DNA of 64,000 nt from Clostridiales bacterium (GTDB lineage: Bacteria > Bacillota > Clostridia > Lachnospirales > Lachnospiraceae), in NCBI GenBank assembly GCA_020859985.1, contig JAJBVD010000006.1:1-64000 (forward strand), written 5' to 3'. Below the pieces are notes generated by a model, which searched no databases, was not told the DNA's origin, and saw nothing but the letters and a program-made list of their open reading frames with translations. The position numbers were made by a program, and so were the translations under genes. Below are positions 53,424 through 64,000 of the stretch, in pieces (the first letter of the stretch is position 1; each line of letters starts with the position of its first letter).

Positions 53424-53452
53424 TTGACAATTTAAATAAAATAAGATAATAT
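53424..53452 (+). promoter_or_regulatory. Promoter of the yifB-dprA-topA region
   Basis: TTGACA (53424-53429), 17 nt and TAATAT (53447-53452) in AT-rich sequence. The yifB start is about 230 nt downstream; that leader holds an H1 module and an H3 hairpin. The rest of 53301-53684 shows no other feature. Confidence 0.8.
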
Positions 53453-53523
53453 ACAGGAACCTAATAAATGGTATCAAAAGAATTATATATCAGATACATA
53501 ATATAGATGGAGAATGCAGACAG

Positions 53524-53583
53524 TAACAATTCAGGTCAGTACCTCGCACTTGTTGCGAGGTACGTATGAAAATATACAGCATG
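53524..53583 (+). repeat. H1 module, copy before yifB
   Basis: TAACA, ATTCAG, perfect stem GTACCTCGCA/TGCGAGGTAC with loop CTTGT, then GTATGAAAA and ACAGCATG. Three stem pairs differ from the spoIIIAB copy in a compensatory way. Confidence 0.85.
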
Positions 53584-53599
53584 CGAGGGCTTTTCCCTT

Positions 53600-53626
53600 G
53601 TCACTGTGAAGGTACTGAACAGTTAC
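53600..53626 (+). repeat. H3 hairpin repeat, copy F
   Basis: GTCACTGT, GAAGGTACTGA and ACAGTTAC, with one stem mismatch. It lies 58 nt before yifB, and follows the H1 module and an H2 remnant. Confidence 0.88.
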
Positions 53627-53684
53627 AGCTGACAAAAATATCTGGCCGCAAGCCGGCAGAATATTCCGGCGGAGAAAAGGAGGG

Positions 53685-55214
53685 ATGAATTTGTATAGCA
53701 AGGTTTATACGGCAGCGTTAAGCGGTGTACAGTGCAGGATGATATCGGTTGAGACAGATGTGAGCGAAGGACTGCCGATGTTTTCCATGGTGGGATATCT
53801 GGCATCTGAGGTAAAGGAGGCGCAGGATCGGGTAAAGACAGCTTTGCGGAATTCAGGGTTTCAGATGCAGCCCAAAAAGATCATGGTGAATCTGGCACCG
53901 GCAGATATCCGCAAATCCGGCTCGGGTTATGATTTGCCGATAGCGGTCGCACTGCTTGCGGCAAATCATTATCTGCCTCAGGAAAGTCTGGAAAAGACCT
54001 TTTTCGCAGGAGAACTGGGGCTGGATGGGAGTATCTGCCGGATTCCCGGCGTCCTCGGCATGGTTCTGGAGGCGAAGCGCGCCGGGTTTGATTCCTGCGT
54101 TATTCCACAGGAGAACGCGGCGGAGGGCGGCGTGATCAGCGGGATATCTGTTTATGGAGCTTCGACTCTGCGTGATGTCGTGGAACACCTGTTGTCTGTA
54201 AAAAAGCTGAGACAGGTTACTATTAATATAGAAGAAAGTCTGTGCACTCAGACCAGTGGTATCGAAGAGGATTTCGCGGATATTCGTGGCCAGGAGATGG
54301 CAAAGCGCGCTGCCGAGATTGCGGCAGCAGGGATGCATAATCTGCTTTTGACGGGAACACCTGGTGTTGGAAAAACGATGGTGGCGCGACGGATCCCGGG
54401 GATATTGCCCCTGCTGCATCCGGATGAGGCATTGGAAGTATCTCAGATTCACAGTGTGGCAGGGACACTTCCGAAAGAAGGAATCCTGATGCGGCGTCCT
54501 TTCCGCATGCCGCATCACACCATCACCGCCGCAGCGCTCGCGGGAGGCGGCAATATTCCGCAGCCGGGAGAGATCAGTCTGGCGCACAGGGGTGTGCTAT
54601 ATCTGGACGAGCTTCCGGAATTCTCACGGGAGGCCCTGGAGATTCTTCGCCAGCCGATGGAGGAGGGCGAAGTGCGGATATCAAGGAGCAGCGGTCAGTA
54701 TGTGTTTCCTGCGGATTTTATGCTGGTGGCCTCCCGAAATCCATGCCATTGTGGTTACTATCCTGATCGTACACGCTGTACCTGTACCGAAGGAGAGATC
54801 CGAAGCTATCTTCACAAAATCAGCCGCCCATTGCTGGATCGGATCGATCTTCACGCGGAGGTGCGGCCCCTTTCTTATGAAGAACTATCCGGCAGCAGGA
54901 AAGAGGAATCAAGCAGCGAGATACGTGCGCGTGTACTTTGCGCACAGGAGATCCAGAACAGACGCTATCAGGGCAGCGGGATTCGCTTCAACTCCTCTCT
55001 TCCGGCATCGCAGCTGGAACGGTATTGTCCGCTTGGCAGGGAAGAGGATCATTTTATGCAGCAGGTTTATGAGACGAAAAAGCTGACTGCGCGAGCCTGT
55101 CACCGGATGCTTCGTGTCGCTCGTACCATTGCCGATCTGGAAGGGAGCGAGCGGATCAGCATCCGGCATTTAAGTGAGGCGGTACGGTACCGGCCGGCGA
55201 AGTTTTTGGAGTGA
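53685..55214 (+). CDS. yifB: YifB/ComM-family Mg-chelatase-like AAA+ ATPase
   Basis: This 509-residue AAA+ ATPase has an N-terminal domain (SVETDVSEGLPMFSMVGYLASEV), the Walker A GTPGVGKT at 224-231 and a Walker B near LYLDELPEF. A Cys-containing zinc-like segment (NPCHCGYYPDRTRCTC) precedes the C-terminal lid. ComM-type proteins are branch-migration helicases in natural transformation; the next gene is dprA. The ATG at 53685 abuts the AAGGAGGG; a TTG at 53691 has ideal spacing and would give the N terminus YSKVYTAAL, so it may be the real start. Confidence 0.93.
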   Translation: MNLYSKVYTAALSGVQCRMISVETDVSEGLPMFSMVGYLASEVKEAQDRVKTALRNSGFQMQPKKIMVNLAPADIRKSGSGYDLPIAVALLAANHYLPQESLEKTFFAGELGLDGSICRIPGVLGMVLEAKRAGFDSCVIPQENAAEGGVISGISVYGASTLRDVVEHLLSVKKLRQVTINIEESLCTQTSGIEEDFADIRGQEMAKRAAEIAAAGMHNLLLTGTPGVGKTMVARRIPGILPLLHPDEALEVSQIHSVAGTLPKEGILMRRPFRMPHHTITAAALAGGGNIPQPGEISLAHRGVLYLDELPEFSREALEILRQPMEEGEVRISRSSGQYVFPADFMLVASRNPCHCGYYPDRTRCTCTEGEIRSYLHKISRPLLDRIDLHAEVRPLSYEELSGSRKEESSSEIRARVLCAQEIQNRRYQGSGIRFNSSLPASQLERYCPLGREEDHFMQQVYETKKLTARACHRMLRVARTIADLEGSERISIRHLSEAVRYRPAKFLE

Positions 55215-55225
55215 GGGGTTAAGAG

Positions 55226-56305
55226 ATGGAGACATACTGGGAATGGTTCTGCAGCATACCGGGCATTTACCGGACGCAGCGTGAGATCCTGCTGCACTGT
55301 TTTCACACACCGCGGCAATTGTGGGAGGCGTCTGAGGAGGAGCTTATATATCTGCGCGACCGGGGATGCGGCTGGATTACAAAAGTAACCGATTACAGAA
55401 AAAAATACTCTCCCGGGATGGTCGTGAATGCACACAGGTCACTCGGGATCAGGTTTACTGATGTGGAGCAGGGAAATTACCCGAAGCGGCTGCTGCCGCT
55501 GCGCGACAGGCCTTACGGACTGTTTTACAAAGGCGAGCTTCCGCCGGAAGATGTGAAAACAGTGGCGATCGTTGGCGCACGCGTCTGTACGCCGGGAGGG
55601 CGTGCGATGGCGGAGACAATCGCGGGGGAGATTGTCCGTGCAGGCGGAGTGGTGGTGAGCGGAGCAGCTTATGGGATTGACGGAGCTGCTCAGTGGGCCG
55701 CGCTTGATGCAGGCGGCAAAAGCTATGGGATATTAGGATGCGGGCCGGACATCTGTTATCCCTCATCGCACAGGCAGCTGTATGTCCGGCTTTGTGAGTG
55801 CGGAGGTCTGATTTCAGAATTTCCGCCGGGCACGAAGGCAATGCCGACACATTTTCCCATGCGCAACCGAATCATCAGCGGCCTCTCTGATGTTGTGGCG
55901 GTGGTCGAGGCAAGAAAGAAAAGCGGCTCGCTGATCACGGCGGAGTTTGCGTTGGATCAGGGCAGACAGGTTTATGCTGTACCGGGCCGCCCTGATGATG
56001 ATCTGAGCTATGGCTGTAACGAACTGATCTCGCAGGGAGCCGGACTGATCCTCTCTGCAGAGAGCTTTACGGAAGCTGTATTTCCGGAAATGAAAAAACG
56101 AGTAAGAAGATCATCGGCAAACATTACACTTGCACCTACAGAAAAATTAGTGTATAGTAGTCTCGGTTTTCACGGAAAAAGCCTGTGGGAACTGGAAGAA
56201 AACACAGCGCTGTCTTTGTCGGATTTAAGCGACGGCCTGCTTTCCCTGGAACTGAAGGGACTGGCAAAGGAGACAGAGCAGAATTTTTATGTAAAAGTGA
56301 AGTGA
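55226..56305 (+). CDS. dprA: DNA-processing protein DprA
   Basis: This 359-residue protein loads RecA on incoming single-stranded DNA during transformation. The Rossmann-like core has VAIVGARVCTPGGRAMA, VSGAAYGIDGAAQWAALDAGG and FPMRNRIISGLSDVV. A C-terminal winged-helix segment follows (about 295-355). Length is normal. It lies 11 nt after yifB and 7 nt before topA. Confidence 0.94.
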   Translation: METYWEWFCSIPGIYRTQREILLHCFHTPRQLWEASEEELIYLRDRGCGWITKVTDYRKKYSPGMVVNAHRSLGIRFTDVEQGNYPKRLLPLRDRPYGLFYKGELPPEDVKTVAIVGARVCTPGGRAMAETIAGEIVRAGGVVVSGAAYGIDGAAQWAALDAGGKSYGILGCGPDICYPSSHRQLYVRLCECGGLISEFPPGTKAMPTHFPMRNRIISGLSDVVAVVEARKKSGSLITAEFALDQGRQVYAVPGRPDDDLSYGCNELISQGAGLILSAESFTEAVFPEMKKRVRRSSANITLAPTEKLVYSSLGFHGKSLWELEENTALSLSDLSDGLLSLELKGLAKETEQNFYVKVK

Positions 56306-56312
56306 GGTTTTT

Positions 56313-58373
56313 ATGGCCAAGAATCTGGTGATCGTAGAGTCACCTGCAAAGGTAAAGACAATTAAGAAATTTCTGGGTTCCAACTACGAGGTGATGGCTT
56401 CCGGCGGGCATGTGAGGGATCTGCCGAAGAGCCAGATGGGAGTGGATGTGGAACACGGATTTGAACCGAAGTATATCACAATTCGTGGAAAGGGGGAGGT
56501 ACTCGCACAGCTGCGCAAGGCAGAGAAGAAGGCAGATCATGTGTATCTTGCGACGGACCCTGACCGCGAAGGAGAGGCGATTTCCTGGCATTTGTCCGAG
56601 GCATTGAAGATTGATCCGAAGAAGCAGAGAAGGATCACATTTAATGAGATTACGAAAAGTGCGGTGAAGGAATCAATCAAACATCCCCGTGAGATTGATA
56701 TGGATCTGGTGGACGCGCAGCAGACCCGCAGGATTCTGGATCGCATGGTGGGATATGAGATCAGCCCGCTGCTATGGAAAAAGGTTAAGAGAGGCCTGAG
56801 TGCCGGCCGTGTACAATCCGTGGCGCTGCGCATCATCGCGGACCGCGAGGATGAGATCAACGCATTTGTTCCGGAAGAATACTGGACGCTTGATGTGGGG
56901 CTTCTGGCTGAGGGCGAGACGAGACCGCTTACCGCCAGATTTTTCGGGACGGATAAAAAGATGACTGTCTCCTCCGGGGAAGAGATGGATCAGATTCTGA
57001 AAGAACTTGATGGCGCAGAATATATTGTGGAGGACGTGAAAAGGGGAGAACGCACCCGGAAAGCGCCGCTGCCTTTTACTACAAGTACCCTTCAGCAGGA
57101 GGCGGCAAACGCACTGAATTTTTCCACGCAGAAGACGATGCGTCTGGCACAGCAGCTTTATGAGGGCGTTGATATCAAAGGCAGCGGAACCGTCGGCCTG
57201 ATCACATATCTGCGTACCGACTCCACACGTGTAGCAGATGAAGCACTGGCGGCTGCCAGAGAGTACATCCGTGAGAATTATGGCGCGGAATACAATGAGG
57301 AACATAAGGTACAGCCTGACAATGGAAAGAAAATTCAGGACGCGCACGAGGCTATCCGCCCGACGGATATTGCCCGGACGCCGGTGATGGTAAAAGATTC
57401 CTTAAGCCGTGATCAGTTTCGATTGTATCAGCTGATCTGGAGACGTTTTATGGCGAGCCGGATGTCTCCGGCCAGATATGAGACGACTGCGGTCCGGATC
57501 GGCGCGGCTGGATATCGTTTTACCGTATCGGCTTCGAAGCTTGCATTTGATGGGTTTCGCTGCGTCTATACGGCAAGCGATGAGGCGAAAGAGGAAGAGA
57601 ATGTGATCCGGGGTGATTTGAAACCCGGAATGCATCTGAAAGCAGAAACGCTTGATCCGAAGCAGCATTTCACGCAGCCACCGGCTCATTATACGGAGGC
57701 GACTCTGGTACGGGCACTTGAGGAAAAGGGCATTGGCCGTCCGAGCACCTATGCGCCGACCATTACGACGATCCTTGCGCGGCGTTATGTTGCGAAGGAG
57801 AATAAGAACCTCTACATGACGGAGCTCGGAGAGGTTGTCAACAATATTATGAAAGAAGCCTTTTCTGTGATCGTTGATGTCAACTTTACCGCAAATATGG
57901 AGTCACTTCTGGACTCGATTGAGGAAGGTAAGACCAACTGGAAGACTGTGGTGGAGAATTTTTACCCGGATCTGGATGCTGCGGTAAAAGCAGCGGAGGA
58001 GAATCTTGAAAAAGTGACGATCGAAGATGAGGTTACGGACGTCATTTGCGAGGAATGCGGCCGCAATATGGTTGTCAAATATGGTCCGCACGGGAAGTTT
58101 CTTGCCTGCCCCGGCTTTCCGGATTGCCGCAATACAAAGCCTTATCTGGAAAAGATTGGTGTGCCCTGTCCGCTTTGCGGCAAAGAGGTCGTAATCCGCA
58201 AGACAAAGAAAGGACGCCGGTACTTCGGATGTGAGGACGCTCCAAAATGTGAGTTTATGTCCTGGGCAAGACCGGTAGAGAAGCGCTGTCCGCAGTGCGG
58301 CGGCTATATGGTCGAGAGGGGAGCCCGCGTAGTCTGTGAGGACAAGGCATGCGGCTATACAGAGAAAAAATAA
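56313..58373 (+). CDS. topA: DNA topoisomerase I
   Basis: This 686-residue type IA topoisomerase relaxes negative supercoils. The Toprim domain is at the N terminus (VIVESPAKVKTI; ATDPDREGEAISWH), the active-site Tyr299 in ITYLRTDSTR, and three C-terminal tetracysteine zinc fingers (CEECGRNM..., CPLCGKEV..., CPQCGGYM...). Length is normal. Gene order dprA-topA is conserved in Firmicutes. Confidence 0.97.
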   Translation: MAKNLVIVESPAKVKTIKKFLGSNYEVMASGGHVRDLPKSQMGVDVEHGFEPKYITIRGKGEVLAQLRKAEKKADHVYLATDPDREGEAISWHLSEALKIDPKKQRRITFNEITKSAVKESIKHPREIDMDLVDAQQTRRILDRMVGYEISPLLWKKVKRGLSAGRVQSVALRIIADREDEINAFVPEEYWTLDVGLLAEGETRPLTARFFGTDKKMTVSSGEEMDQILKELDGAEYIVEDVKRGERTRKAPLPFTTSTLQQEAANALNFSTQKTMRLAQQLYEGVDIKGSGTVGLITYLRTDSTRVADEALAAAREYIRENYGAEYNEEHKVQPDNGKKIQDAHEAIRPTDIARTPVMVKDSLSRDQFRLYQLIWRRFMASRMSPARYETTAVRIGAAGYRFTVSASKLAFDGFRCVYTASDEAKEEENVIRGDLKPGMHLKAETLDPKQHFTQPPAHYTEATLVRALEEKGIGRPSTYAPTITTILARRYVAKENKNLYMTELGEVVNNIMKEAFSVIVDVNFTANMESLLDSIEEGKTNWKTVVENFYPDLDAAVKAAEENLEKVTIEDEVTDVICEECGRNMVVKYGPHGKFLACPGFPDCRNTKPYLEKIGVPCPLCGKEVVIRKTKKGRRYFGCEDAPKCEFMSWARPVEKRCPQCGGYMVERGARVVCEDKACGYTEKK

Positions 58374-58399
58374 GATCGCAGATATAACCTGACTCAATG

Positions 58400-58441
58400 A
58401 ACGGGGACCACGTAACTGAAAAATCGAGGTCCCTGTTTTTT
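58400..58441 (+). terminator. Terminator after topA
   Basis: AACGGGGACC pairs with GGTCCCTGTT (one G-T pair) around 18 nt, followed by a T6 run. Confidence 0.8.
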
Positions 58442-58545
58442 GCTTTACAGGCGCCTTCATTTCTGTAAAGAAAAAATGATTGGCGTATGAATGTGTAAAG
58501 TAAAAATATTTTCAAAATATACACCAAATTCTCATCTTTTATGTT

Positions 58546-58560
58546 GATTTTCTGAAAATT
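58546..58560 (+). promoter_or_regulatory. CodY box upstream of codY
   Basis: GATTTTCTGAAAATT matches the CodY consensus AATTTTCWGAAAATT at 14 of 15 positions. It lies about 130 nt before the codY start, implying autoregulation by CodY with branched-chain amino acids and GTP as co-effectors. Confidence 0.75.
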
Positions 58561-58691
58561 ACATGATAAAATCAATCAAAATATAAAGATTCGTGAACAT
58601 TTTATTTGTTGAAAGAGCGATCAGAGGCTGTGCTGCTGCCGTAGAGACGCCAGATGGCAGGAACGCCCAGTTCGTGTGGAGGAGGTACGTG

Positions 58692-59477
58692 ATGAGTGTA
58701 CAGTTGCTGGATAAAACCAGAAAGATCAACCAATTGCTGCACAACAACAATACCAGCAAGGTAGTTTTCAATGACATCTGCGATGTGCTTACCGGAATTC
58801 TGGATTCCAATATCCTGGTGATCAGCCGGAAAGGAAAGGTTTTAGGCGTCGGATTGTGTGATCATGTCGAGGAGATTGACGAGCTGATTGTAGACCGGGT
58901 CGGCGGTTTTATTGATCCGCTTTTGAATGAGCGTCTTTTGGGCGTCCTTTCCACGAAAGAGAATGTGAATCTGGAAACGCTCGGTTTTGTCAGCGAGAAT
59001 GTGAAAAAATATCAGGCAATCATCAATCCGATTGATATTGCCGGAGAACGGCTTGGCACCGTGTTTATGTACAAATATGGCAGTCAATACGATATTGATG
59101 ATATCATTCTGAGTGAGTATGGCACTACGGTGGTAGGGCTGGAGATGATGCGTTCGGTCAATGAAGAAAATGCGGAAGAGAACCGCAAGGTTCAGATTGT
59201 CAAGTCGGCGATCAGTACTCTTTCCTTCTCAGAGCTGGAGGCGCTGATTCATATTTTTGACGAGCTGGACGGCACGGAGGGAATTCTGGTGGCGAGCAAG
59301 ATTGCTGACCGCGTCGGCATTACCCGTTCGGTGATCGTCAATGCGCTCCGGAAGTTCGAGAGTGCCGGGGTCATCGAGTCCCGGTCTTCCGGCATGAAAG
59401 GAACCTATATCAAGGTGTTGAACGATGTTGTCTTCGATGAGCTGGAAGAGATCAAAAAAAGCAAAAATATGTCGTAA
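58692..59477 (+). CDS. codY: GTP-sensing pleiotropic repressor CodY
   Basis: This 261-residue global regulator represses amino-acid-uptake and biosynthesis genes during growth. The N-terminal GAF domain (1-155, MSVQLLDKTRKINQLL) binds branched-chain amino acids. The C-terminal winged helix-turn-helix (200-245, SKIADRVGITRSVIVNALRKFE) contacts DNA and is highly conserved. I chose the ATG at 58692 preceded by AGGAGG; the frame remains open upstream to 58593, but that part is unlike CodY. A strong CodY box lies upstream. Confidence 0.96.
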   Translation: MSVQLLDKTRKINQLLHNNNTSKVVFNDICDVLTGILDSNILVISRKGKVLGVGLCDHVEEIDELIVDRVGGFIDPLLNERLLGVLSTKENVNLETLGFVSENVKKYQAIINPIDIAGERLGTVFMYKYGSQYDIDDIILSEYGTTVVGLEMMRSVNEENAEENRKVQIVKSAISTLSFSELEALIHIFDELDGTEGILVASKIADRVGITRSVIVNALRKFESAGVIESRSSGMKGTYIKVLNDVVFDELEEIKKSKNMS

Positions 59478-59489
59478 TACAAGGGAGAA

Positions 59490-59531
59490 AAAAGCAGAAA
59501 CGGAACGCTTGCGATCCTGTTTCTGCTTTTT
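59490..59531 (+). terminator. Terminator after codY
   Basis: AAAAGCAGAAAC pairs perfectly with GTTTCTGCTTTT (12 bp), with a 17-nt loop and a T-rich end. Confidence 0.85.
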
Positions 59532-59555
59532 GCGACCGCAAAAAAAATGAGGAAG

Positions 59556-59577
59556 CAGCCATTTTGGCTGTTTTTTT
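59556..59577 (+). terminator. Second terminator downstream of codY
   Basis: CAGCCA and TGGCTG form a 6-bp stem with a TTT loop, then seven T. It follows the first terminator by 25 nt. Confidence 0.7.
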
Positions 59578-59675
59578 ATTTTTAAAAAAAATGAAATTGT
59601 TATGAAAAAACGAGAATTTGAGAGCAATTTTGAGTATTAATGAATAATTCCCTTAATTTTTACGCTTTTGGGAAG

Positions 59676-59704
59676 TTGCATAATCAACCTGTTTTCACTA
59701 ATAT
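59676..59704 (+). promoter_or_regulatory. Promoter of groESL
   Basis: TTGCAT (59676-59681), 17 nt and TAATAT (59699-59704), just before the CIRCE operator. Confidence 0.75.
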
Positions 59705-59716
59705 ATGCATTGTCCG

Positions 59717-59743
59717 TTAGCACTCGAACTTGATGAGTGCTAA
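59717..59743 (+). promoter_or_regulatory. CIRCE operator (HrcA site)
   Basis: TTAGCACTC, 9 nt and GAGTGCTAA match the CIRCE consensus exactly. It lies at the expected transcription start region of groESL, so HrcA should repress the operon. The 59478-59784 gap is explained by two terminators, this promoter and the operator. Confidence 0.97.
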
Positions 59744-59784
59744 TAAAGTGAAAACAACAGACTGGAATTAAGGAGGAATCAGAT

Positions 59785-60072
59785 ATGAAGTTAGTACCGT
59801 TAGGCGACAGAGTTGTTTTGAAGCAGCAGGAAGCAGAAGAGAAGACGAAATCAGGTATTATCCTGACCAGTAAAACACAGGAGAAGCCGCAAGAGGGCGA
59901 AGTTGTGGCAGTAGGCCCGGGCGGAATGGTTGACGGCAAGGAAGTACAGATGACAGTTAAGGTCGGAGATAAAGTGATTTACTCCAAGTATGCGGGCAAC
60001 GAAGTGAAGCTTGGTGAGGATGAATACATTATCGTAAAGCAGAGCGATATTCTCGCGGTAGTGGCTGAGTAA
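59785..60072 (+). CDS. groES: Co-chaperonin GroES
   Basis: This 95-residue lid protein of the chaperonin begins with MKLVPLGDRVVLKQQEAEEKTKSGIILT. It contains the mobile loop region around KSGIILTSKTQEKPQEGEVVAVGPG and VIYSKYAGNEVKL. Length is normal. It is first in the CIRCE-controlled operon, 39 nt before groEL. Confidence 0.97.
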   Translation: MKLVPLGDRVVLKQQEAEEKTKSGIILTSKTQEKPQEGEVVAVGPGGMVDGKEVQMTVKVGDKVIYSKYAGNEVKLGEDEYIIVKQSDILAVVAE

Positions 60073-60078
60073 TAGTAA

Positions 60079-61731
<1,653 letters not shown>

Positions 61732-61832
61732 TCCCTGTCCTGTCTCATAAAACAGCCATGTTCGGCCGCAGCAGGATCGGTGTTGCAGGAAAGACTTGTC
61801 GTGTAAAAACTGAACATGTGAAAAGTTTGTAA

Positions 61833-61868
61833 AAAAGGGGGTAAACTTGTAGAAGTTTACCCCCTTTT
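61833..61868. terminator. Terminator after groEL
   Basis: A perfect 16-bp stem, AAAAGGGGGTAAACTT with AAGTTTACCCCCTTTT, closes a GTAG loop. The symmetric A/T ends allow it to work on either strand. Confidence 0.85.
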
Positions 61869-61957
61869 GTGTTAGAATAAAAAAGAATTGTTCGTAACAG
61901 TGAAAGAGCAAAAAGTGAAAAAATGAAACAGCTGCGGACATGAAAAGGAGCAGGGCA

Positions 61958-62644
61958 ATGGGTGACCGGAACCGAAAGGAAAGGATCAAAGATAAGATCC
62001 GGGAGGAGACAGGAAAGCTGAAGCTTTTGTCCTGGAAGGACAGGCTGATCTATGTGTGGGATTATTACAAGCCGCAGATGGCGGGAATACTCGCGGTGAT
62101 CTTTGTGATCTATCTTGGCGTCACCATTTATCATAATCTTCAGATCGATACCATTTTTTCTGTTTATATGGTGAACTGCGATTCCTATACTGTAGATGAT
62201 GAGGCGCTGCTGGCGGATTTTACGGATTATGCCGGAGGCCTGGAAGACAACGAAGAGATTGTCATTGACACCAGTGTGTTCCTGGATGAGGACGACAGCT
62301 CATATAGCTATGCTTATCAGATGAAATTTACGGCTGTGCTTACGGCGAAGATGGTGGATGTGATCCTCGCAGATCCGGATACCATGGAGGAATATGCAGC
62401 TTACAGCTATTTTATTGACCTCAGGGATATCCTCACGGAGGAGCAGCTGGCGGAATGGTCTGAATTGCTTGTATATTTGGAAGATCAGGATGGTGAGAGC
62501 GCCCCTTATGCCATTGATCTGACCGGCACAGCAGTTGCGGATGAGTACGGGCTGTATGATGACACGGTATATGGGGCTGTCGTGATCAACGGAGAGAACA
62601 TTGAGATGGCGCCGACATTCTTTGACTGGATGTTCGGAGAGTGA
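61958..62644 (+). CDS. Membrane protein of unknown function with extracytoplasmic domain
   Basis: This 228-residue protein has a basic cytoplasmic N terminus (about 1-40), one transmembrane helix (about 41-60, AGILAVIFVIYLGVTIYH) and an acidic extracytoplasmic C-terminal domain. I do not recognise it. The start at 61958 has AAGGAG upstream; the ATG at 61940 lacks one. It is followed 113 nt later by another small membrane protein, with which it may be co-transcribed. Confidence 0.72.
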   Translation: MGDRNRKERIKDKIREETGKLKLLSWKDRLIYVWDYYKPQMAGILAVIFVIYLGVTIYHNLQIDTIFSVYMVNCDSYTVDDEALLADFTDYAGGLEDNEEIVIDTSVFLDEDDSSYSYAYQMKFTAVLTAKMVDVILADPDTMEEYAAYSYFIDLRDILTEEQLAEWSELLVYLEDQDGESAPYAIDLTGTAVADEYGLYDDTVYGAVVINGENIEMAPTFFDWMFGE

Positions 62645-62757
62645 GAGGAAAGCCTGAAACGGCGGGACTGACTGCAGTTTGGGAAATAATGATCAGAAGA
62701 AGTCTGAAGATTTCAGATAAAATAAATGAGAAATAACAACCAAGGAGGATATGAAAA

Positions 62758-63258
62758 ATGGGTGATATGTACAGGGAGATATTAGTAAAGCCGGATATCT
62801 CGTTTGGGAAACGTTTTCTGAAAGGATTTTTCCCGGTGATGACCGGGCTTTGCGTAGTGGTTGGCGTCATTATCTGGCCGTTTCTGATCGGTGCACTGGC
62901 ATTCCTGCTGCTATCGATCTTTGTCGGTCCGAAGATGGATGTGGAGTACGAATACCTGTATGTGAACGGCGAGCTGGATATTGATGCAATCTATTCAAAA
63001 CAGAAGCGCAAGAGAGTATGCAGCTATGACATGGAGCACCTGGAAGTACTGGCGCCGGAGAAATCCCACGCATTGGATTCCTATATGAGCCGTCAGGGCG
63101 CGAAATACGATGATTATACATCAAAACACGCGCCGGAGAAGAGCTACATTCTGGTCTTTAATGAGGAAAAGGGACAGAAGATCATCGCGGTGGAGCTGGA
63201 CGATGCGATCATCGCTGATATCCGCAGAATTGCGCCGCGGAAGGTAAATTTATATTAA
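62758..63258 (+). CDS. Small two-helix membrane protein (DUF6106-like)
   Basis: This 166-residue protein has an N-terminal hairpin of two hydrophobic helices (about 25-59) followed by a soluble domain with YEYLYVNGELDIDAIYSKQKRKRV. The pattern is similar to a family of uncharacterised Lachnospiraceae proteins, but I am not certain of the family. AAGGAGG gives a strong ribosome binding site. Function unknown. Confidence 0.72.
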   Translation: MGDMYREILVKPDISFGKRFLKGFFPVMTGLCVVVGVIIWPFLIGALAFLLLSIFVGPKMDVEYEYLYVNGELDIDAIYSKQKRKRVCSYDMEHLEVLAPEKSHALDSYMSRQGAKYDDYTSKHAPEKSYILVFNEEKGQKIIAVELDDAIIADIRRIAPRKVNLY

Positions 63259-63266
63259 GAAAGAGG

Positions 63267-63295
63267 TTGACAGACCAACGGGGATTTGTTAGAGT
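63267..63295 (+). promoter_or_regulatory. Promoter upstream of guaB
   Basis: TTGACA (63267-63272), 17 nt and TAGAGT (63290-63295). A terminator-like hairpin begins at about the expected transcript start. Confidence 0.7.
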
Positions 63296-63307
63296 AAGGA
63301 TTTATAA

Positions 63308-64000
<693 letters not shown>

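Overview
The window is a moderate-GC chromosomal segment of an anaerobic, spore-forming Firmicute, most likely a member of the Lachnospiraceae (class Clostridia). The evidence is the complete spoIIIAA-AH sporulation operon, codY behind topA, a CIRCE-controlled groESL operon, a cell-wall protein ending in the TGD-type sortase signal common in this family, and Firmicute-type ribosomal leaders. I see no rRNA, tRNA, CRISPR array, prophage or insertion sequence.

Layout. 1-4.97 kb: a 60-residue N/Q/S-rich protein (possibly a spore protein), a rhodanese, an RlmL-like rRNA methyltransferase, a secreted papain-like protease, XTP pyrophosphatase and a phosphodiesterase. 4.99-16.7 kb: the transcription/translation core rpmG-secE-nusG-rplK-rplA, rplJ-rplL and rpoB-rpoC, with an L10 leader and two L1-binding-site look-alikes. 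A VanZ-like gene lies on the minus strand, then 17.7-22.5 kb holds rpsL-rpsG-fusA and tuf. 22.7-28.1 kb: HD phosphohydrolase, metallophosphoesterase, AlkD-like glycosylase, MFS transporter and a RACo-like ATPase. 28.1-36.7 kb: an HTH regulator plus a transmembrane Ser/Thr kinase with LRR ectodomain (minus strand), divergent from a 1859-residue wall-anchored surface protein. 37-41 kb: glycogen debranching enzyme, nucleotidyltransferase, dUTPase, carbamate kinase. 41.2-47.3 kb: spoIIIAA-AH. 47.4-53.2 kb: malic enzyme, a CmpB-type membrane protein, an SGNH hydrolase, a transglutaminase-like exported protein and a small conserved-looking protein. 53.7-59.5 kb: yifB-dprA-topA-codY. 59.7-64 kb: groES-groEL, two membrane proteins of unknown function and the 5' part of guaB.

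The main unexplained structure is a dispersed family of intergenic hairpins. One module (GTAACTGT / loop near GAAGGTACTGA / ACAGTTAC) occurs at least seven times, always in the 5' leader of a gene and always in that gene's orientation. A second, gap-free 55-nt module (a hairpin followed by GTATGAAAA and AGCAT) occurs three times, plus a truncated tandem copy. Both show compensatory base changes. Upstream of spoIIIAB the modules form a composite of three hairpins. This looks like either a structured cis-regulatory RNA or a domesticated non-autonomous repeat.

A second region of interest is the HTH/kinase-LRR/giant surface protein locus. It has three copies of a T7-GGACAC direct repeat in the divergent intergenic region, a G10 homopolymer just before the kinase start codon, and a 43-bp internal direct repeat in the kinase linker. 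Together these suggest variable surface expression. Other regulatory signals include a near-perfect CodY box upstream of codY, a sigma-E-like promoter before spoIIIAA, tandem palindromes before the rpoB promoter, and a five-copy 17-bp tandem repeat before the MFS gene.
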